From an uncultured Bacteroidota bacterium (lineage in GTDB: Bacteria; Bacteroidota; Bacteroidia; Flavobacteriales; Flavobacteriaceae), in contig CACJHI010000001.1 of the NCBI GenBank assembly GCA_902593165.1, positions 1 to 64,000 on the forward strand: a stretch of DNA of 64,000 nucleotides. The letters run 5' to 3'. The stretch's first letter is position 1. Each line of letters starts with the position of its first letter. The notes below the pieces were generated by a model. That model saw only the letters and a program-made list of their open reading frames with translations, was not told where the DNA came from and did no database searches. The position numbers were made by a program, and so were the translations under genes. Shown here piece by piece: positions 60,593 to 64,000 of the stretch.

Positions 60593-62131
60593 CTAGTTAA
60601 TATCAAATTTTATTCCCTGCGCTAATGGCAGTTCAGATGAAAAATTAATTGTATTAGTCTGCCTTCTCATATATACTTTCCAAGCATCAGAGCCACTTTC
60701 TCTTCCACCACCAGTATCTTTTTCACCACCAAATGCACCTCCAATTTCAGCACCAGATGTACCAATATTAACATTGGCAATTCCACAATCACTTCCCCAA
60801 TGAGAGAGAAATAATTCTGCTTCCTTTAAATTATTGGTCATAATAGCAGATGATAATCCTTGATCAACTTCATTTTGAATATCTATTGCGTTTTTAATTT
60901 TTCCCTTATATTTAATAAGATACAAGATTGGAGCAAATGTTTCTTGATGAACAATTTCAAGTGAATGATTAACCTCTGCAATTGCTGGTTTTACATAGCA
61001 ACCACTAGAATATTCTTCTCCATTCAGAGTCCCGCCTTCAACTAACCAACTACCTCCTTGCTCATCTACCTTAGAAATAGCACTCTTGTATGCTTCAACA
61101 GCATTAATATCTATAAGTGGACCAACGTGATTATCTGAATCAAGAGGATCTCCAATTTTGATTTGATTATAGGCTTTTACTAATGAATCTTTTACATTCT
61201 CATAGACATCTTCATGGACAATTAGTCGTCTTGTTGAAGTACATCGCTGTCCACACGTACCAACTGCACCAAATACTGTACCCATGATTGTCATTTTTAA
61301 ATCGGCATCTGGGGTAACAATTATTGCATTATTACCTCCTAATTCAAGTAATGTTTTTCCTAATCTAGCACCAACTTTCTCAGCAACAATTTTTCCCATC
61401 CTTGTTGAGCCAGTTGCAGATACAAGTGGAATATCTTTACTTTGAGATATCATTTCACCAATTTTATAATCACCATTTATAAGACATGAGACCCCTTCAG
61501 GAATATTATTCTCTTTGAAAACTTCCCCAATAATTTTTTGACATACAAGACTGCATAACGGTGTTTTTTCACTAGGTTTCCATATTGTAACGTTACCACA
61601 AACCCATGCAAGTGCTACATTCCAGCTCCAAACTGCAACTGGAAAATTAAATGCTGAAATTATTCCTACTATTCCTAAAGGATGGTACTGCTCATACATT
61701 CTATGAGTTGGCCTTTCGGAATGCATTGTAAATCCATGCAATTGCCTTGATAGTCCTACAGCAAAATCACAGATGTCAATCATTTCTTGAACTTCTCCTA
61801 ATCCTTCCTGATACGATTTACCCATTTCATACGATACAAGTGTTCCTAAAAGTTCTTTTTCCTCCCTTAATTTATTTCCGAATTGGCGAACTAGCTCGCC
61901 TCTTTTAGGAGCAGGTATTTGCCTAAACTCCTTGAATGCCTTTTTGGAATTTTTTATTATCTCATCAAAGTCAGTTTTTGAACCAGAATTTATCGTCCCA
62001 ATCAATTTTCCATCTACCGGAGAAAAGCTTTCAATTTTTTCTCCTGAACCAAACCAATTATTTCCAGTAGAGCATCCACTGATTGATCCATTTAATTCAT
62101 ATCTGTTTAATAATTGATCTATATTTTTCAT
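60593..62131 (-). CDS. Aldehyde dehydrogenase, ALDH7-like (aminoadipate-semialdehyde dehydrogenase type)
   Basis: TLLELGGNNAIIVTPDADLKM...GAVGTCGQRCTSTRRLIVHEDVY...IGTSGAEIGGAFGGEKDTGGGRESGSDAWKVYMRRQTNTINFS. Confidence 0.92.
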   Translation of the reverse strand: MKNIDQLLNRYELNGSISGCSTGNNWFGSGEKIESFSPVDGKLIGTINSGSKTDFDEIIKNSKKAFKEFRQIPAPKRGELVRQFGNKLREEKELLGTLVSYEMGKSYQEGLGEVQEMIDICDFAVGLSRQLHGFTMHSERPTHRMYEQYHPLGIVGIISAFNFPVAVWSWNVALAWVCGNVTIWKPSEKTPLCSLVCQKIIGEVFKENNIPEGVSCLINGDYKIGEMISQSKDIPLVSATGSTRMGKIVAEKVGARLGKTLLELGGNNAIIVTPDADLKMTIMGTVFGAVGTCGQRCTSTRRLIVHEDVYENVKDSLVKAYNQIKIGDPLDSDNHVGPLIDINAVEAYKSAISKVDEQGGSWLVEGGTLNGEEYSSGCYVKPAIAEVNHSLEIVHQETFAPILYLIKYKGKIKNAIDIQNEVDQGLSSAIMTNNLKEAELFLSHWGSDCGIANVNIGTSGAEIGGAFGGEKDTGGGRESGSDAWKVYMRRQTNTINFSSELPLAQGIKFDIN

Positions 62132-62133
62132 AT

Positions 62134-63564
62134 TCAGATTTTTGAAACTCTAAGTGTATTAACCATACCTTTTTTATCAATTGGCATAGAAGTTAAATTA
62201 ATTACTTTATCGTCTTTTTGTAGATAATTATTTTCAACAGCAATTCTATTTATTTCCTCAACTGTCCTATCTGTGCTTTCTGTTCCATCATAAAAAAATG
62301 CTTTCACACCCCATAAAAGGTTAAGTTGAGTTAGAATTTTTTTATTTGATGTAAATACTAATACATGCGTCTTAGGTCTCCAAGAAGATATTTGATATGC
62401 CGTATAACCACTATTTGTCAGTGTGCTTATTGCCTTAGCATTAGTATCATTAGCAACTTTTGCAGCGTAATAGCAAACTGATTTTGTTATAAATCTTTCA
62501 GAGTCATAGTCTCTAGGATGTTTATGTTTAAGTGCAATTAAACTTGAATTTTCAACTTTGCTGATAATTTTTGAAATTGTTTGAACAACTTCTATTGGAT
62601 GGCTTCCTACGGAAGTTTCTCCTGATAACATAACTGCATCTGCTCCATCCATTACAGAGTTTGCAACATCATTGACTTCAGCTCTGTTTGGATTTAGGCT
62701 TTCCATCATGCTCTCCATCATTTGAGTTGCAATTATTACAGGTATTCTTGCTTTTTTTGCCTTATCCACAAGTTTTTTTTGGATCAATGGTACTTCTGCA
62801 GCATTAATCTCTACTCCAAGATCTCCTCTAGCGACCATAATTCCACTTGCATGTTTCATTATATCATCAATATTTTTAACTCCCTCAGGCTTCTCAATCT
62901 TTGCAATCACAGGAATTCTATGATCTGTATTGTCTTCTATAAGCTTAATTAATGATTTTATATCTGATTCATGTCTTACAAATGAAAGAGCAATCCAGTC
63001 AACACTTTGTTCAATCGAAAAAATAGCATCTTTTATGTCTTTATCTGTAAGTGCCGGTTGAGAAATATTTGTATTAGGTAGGTTAAAACCCTTTCGTGAA
63101 GATAAATCACCACCTTGAATTACTTCAGTAGAAATCTTATTCTTCTTATTAGTCTCAAGAACTTTAAGTATTATTTTCCCATCATCAATTAATATTTTTT
63201 CTCCTACATTAACATCAATTGGTAAGCTTTTATAGTCAACATAAATCTTATTTTCATCTCCAACGAATTCTTTACCAGTCTCAATTTCAATTTCATTCCC
63301 ATCGCTAAGAGACGTATCTGCCTTAACTTCACCAATTCTAAGCTTTGGGCCTTGAAGATCAGCAAGTATTGAAGTATTTGTATTTAACTCTTCATTAATT
63401 TTTCTTATGTCATTGATAAGTGACTTAGCTTCTTTATGAGTAGAGTGTGAAAAATTTATCCTTAATACATCCGCACCTTCTTTAATTAGCATCTCAATAC
63501 TATCTCTAGATGATGATGATGGGCCTAGTGTAGCAATAATTTTTGTTTTTTTTATCCTCCTCAT
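62134..63564 (-). CDS. pyk: Pyruvate kinase
   Basis: KTKIIATLGPSSSSRDSIEMLIKEGADVLRINFSHS...VARGDLGVEI...DGADAVMLSGETSVGSHPIE. Confidence 0.96.
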   Translation of the reverse strand: MRRIKKTKIIATLGPSSSSRDSIEMLIKEGADVLRINFSHSTHKEAKSLINDIRKINEELNTNTSILADLQGPKLRIGEVKADTSLSDGNEIEIETGKEFVGDENKIYVDYKSLPIDVNVGEKILIDDGKIILKVLETNKKNKISTEVIQGGDLSSRKGFNLPNTNISQPALTDKDIKDAIFSIEQSVDWIALSFVRHESDIKSLIKLIEDNTDHRIPVIAKIEKPEGVKNIDDIMKHASGIMVARGDLGVEINAAEVPLIQKKLVDKAKKARIPVIIATQMMESMMESLNPNRAEVNDVANSVMDGADAVMLSGETSVGSHPIEVVQTISKIISKVENSSLIALKHKHPRDYDSERFITKSVCYYAAKVANDTNAKAISTLTNSGYTAYQISSWRPKTHVLVFTSNKKILTQLNLLWGVKAFFYDGTESTDRTVEEINRIAVENNYLQKDDKVINLTSMPIDKKGMVNTLRVSKI

Positions 63565-64000
63565 AAATCAAAATTAAAGTTTTCTGTAAGTTCATTAGTT
63601 GGAACTCTATAAATAAGCGAAATGTTTTGAATTTTTGACATCTTTTCAATCAAATTTGATGTTGAAAAAAAACAATTTTGTTTAATAAAGAAATCAACTT
63701 CTTTATGTGATTCTATCAAAGATAACTCTTTTGAAATTGACAAACTAAAAAGAGAATCCTTTAGTCCAGAATCTTTATCTTTAACAATAAACTTATTCTC
63801 AAAAAGCTCAAAGCTTATCCCTTTTTTTTCATTATTCCAGTTGAAAAGGGGTATCATAAATTTATTATCTACTTTTAAATCATCATTTGATCTTACAAAC
63901 TCAGTAAAACAGTACTTATTTAGTTGATATACAAGTGAGAATATTGATATGTTAGAATGAATTGCTATTAGCTTGTAGTTCTCAATGTGGGATAAATCTA
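63561..64000 (-). CDS. IPExxxVDY-like family protein (5' end beyond window)
   Basis: Frame open to the window edge: DLSHIENYKLIAIHSNISIFSLVYQLNKYCFTEFVRSNDDLKVDNKFMIPLFNWNNEKK; ATGA overlap with pyk, the usual flavobacterial neighbour. Confidence 0.7.
   Translation of the reverse strand, partial: DLSHIENYKLIAIHSNISIFSLVYQLNKYCFTEFVRSNDDLKVDNKFMIPLFNWNNEKKGISFELFENKFIVKDKDSGLKDSLFSLSISKELSLIESHKEVDFFIKQNCFFSTSNLIEKMSKIQNISLIYRVPTNELTENFNFDL

Noticed and set aside
1-64000. tRNA, rRNA, CRISPR or mobile elements
   Set aside because: Looked through the intergenic gaps (mostly under 135 bp) and found no cloverleaf-like sequence, spaced repeats, transposase, integrase or terminal inverted repeats.

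Overview
This 64 kb window is a compact, AT-rich, gene-dense chromosomal segment that looks like a marine Flavobacteriia (Bacteroidota). That lineage call is inferred from gene content, gene order and TAnnTTTG-type promoter boxes. Most of it is housekeeping: rplU-rpmA, ahcY, greA, rplM-rpsI-rpsB-tsf, polA, tadA, aspS, sufBCDSE, nadD-gmk, lpxH-hflX, pheS and pyk. It also carries an RND efflux operon with a TetR regulator, a lycopene cyclase next to a prenyl synthase, and a full Bat (Bacteroides aerotolerance) operon. I found no tRNA, rRNA, CRISPR array, prophage or IS element. The most interesting items are: (1) a divergent carbohydrate-oxidation locus (about 37.3-46.1 kb) with two DUF1080 (3-keto-glycoside hydrolase-like) proteins, two TIM-barrel isomerase-like proteins, a Gfo/Idh/MocA dehydrogenase, an MFS permease, and a GMC dehydrogenase plus small subunit next to a lipoprotein azurin, with no cytochrome c gene, which suggests copper-protein-linked sugar oxidation; (2) a very compact TPP riboswitch that contains the ribosome-binding region of a TonB-dependent receptor beside a PnuC-type transporter and a NadR-like kinase; (3) an 18-bp palindrome that is a candidate TetR operator; (4) an 18-bp tandem repeat coding a histone-H1-like tail on ribosomal protein L21; (5) an extra two-TM protein with an unassigned C-terminal domain in the Bat operon; (6) repeated convergent gene pairs whose stop codons share a single TTAA.
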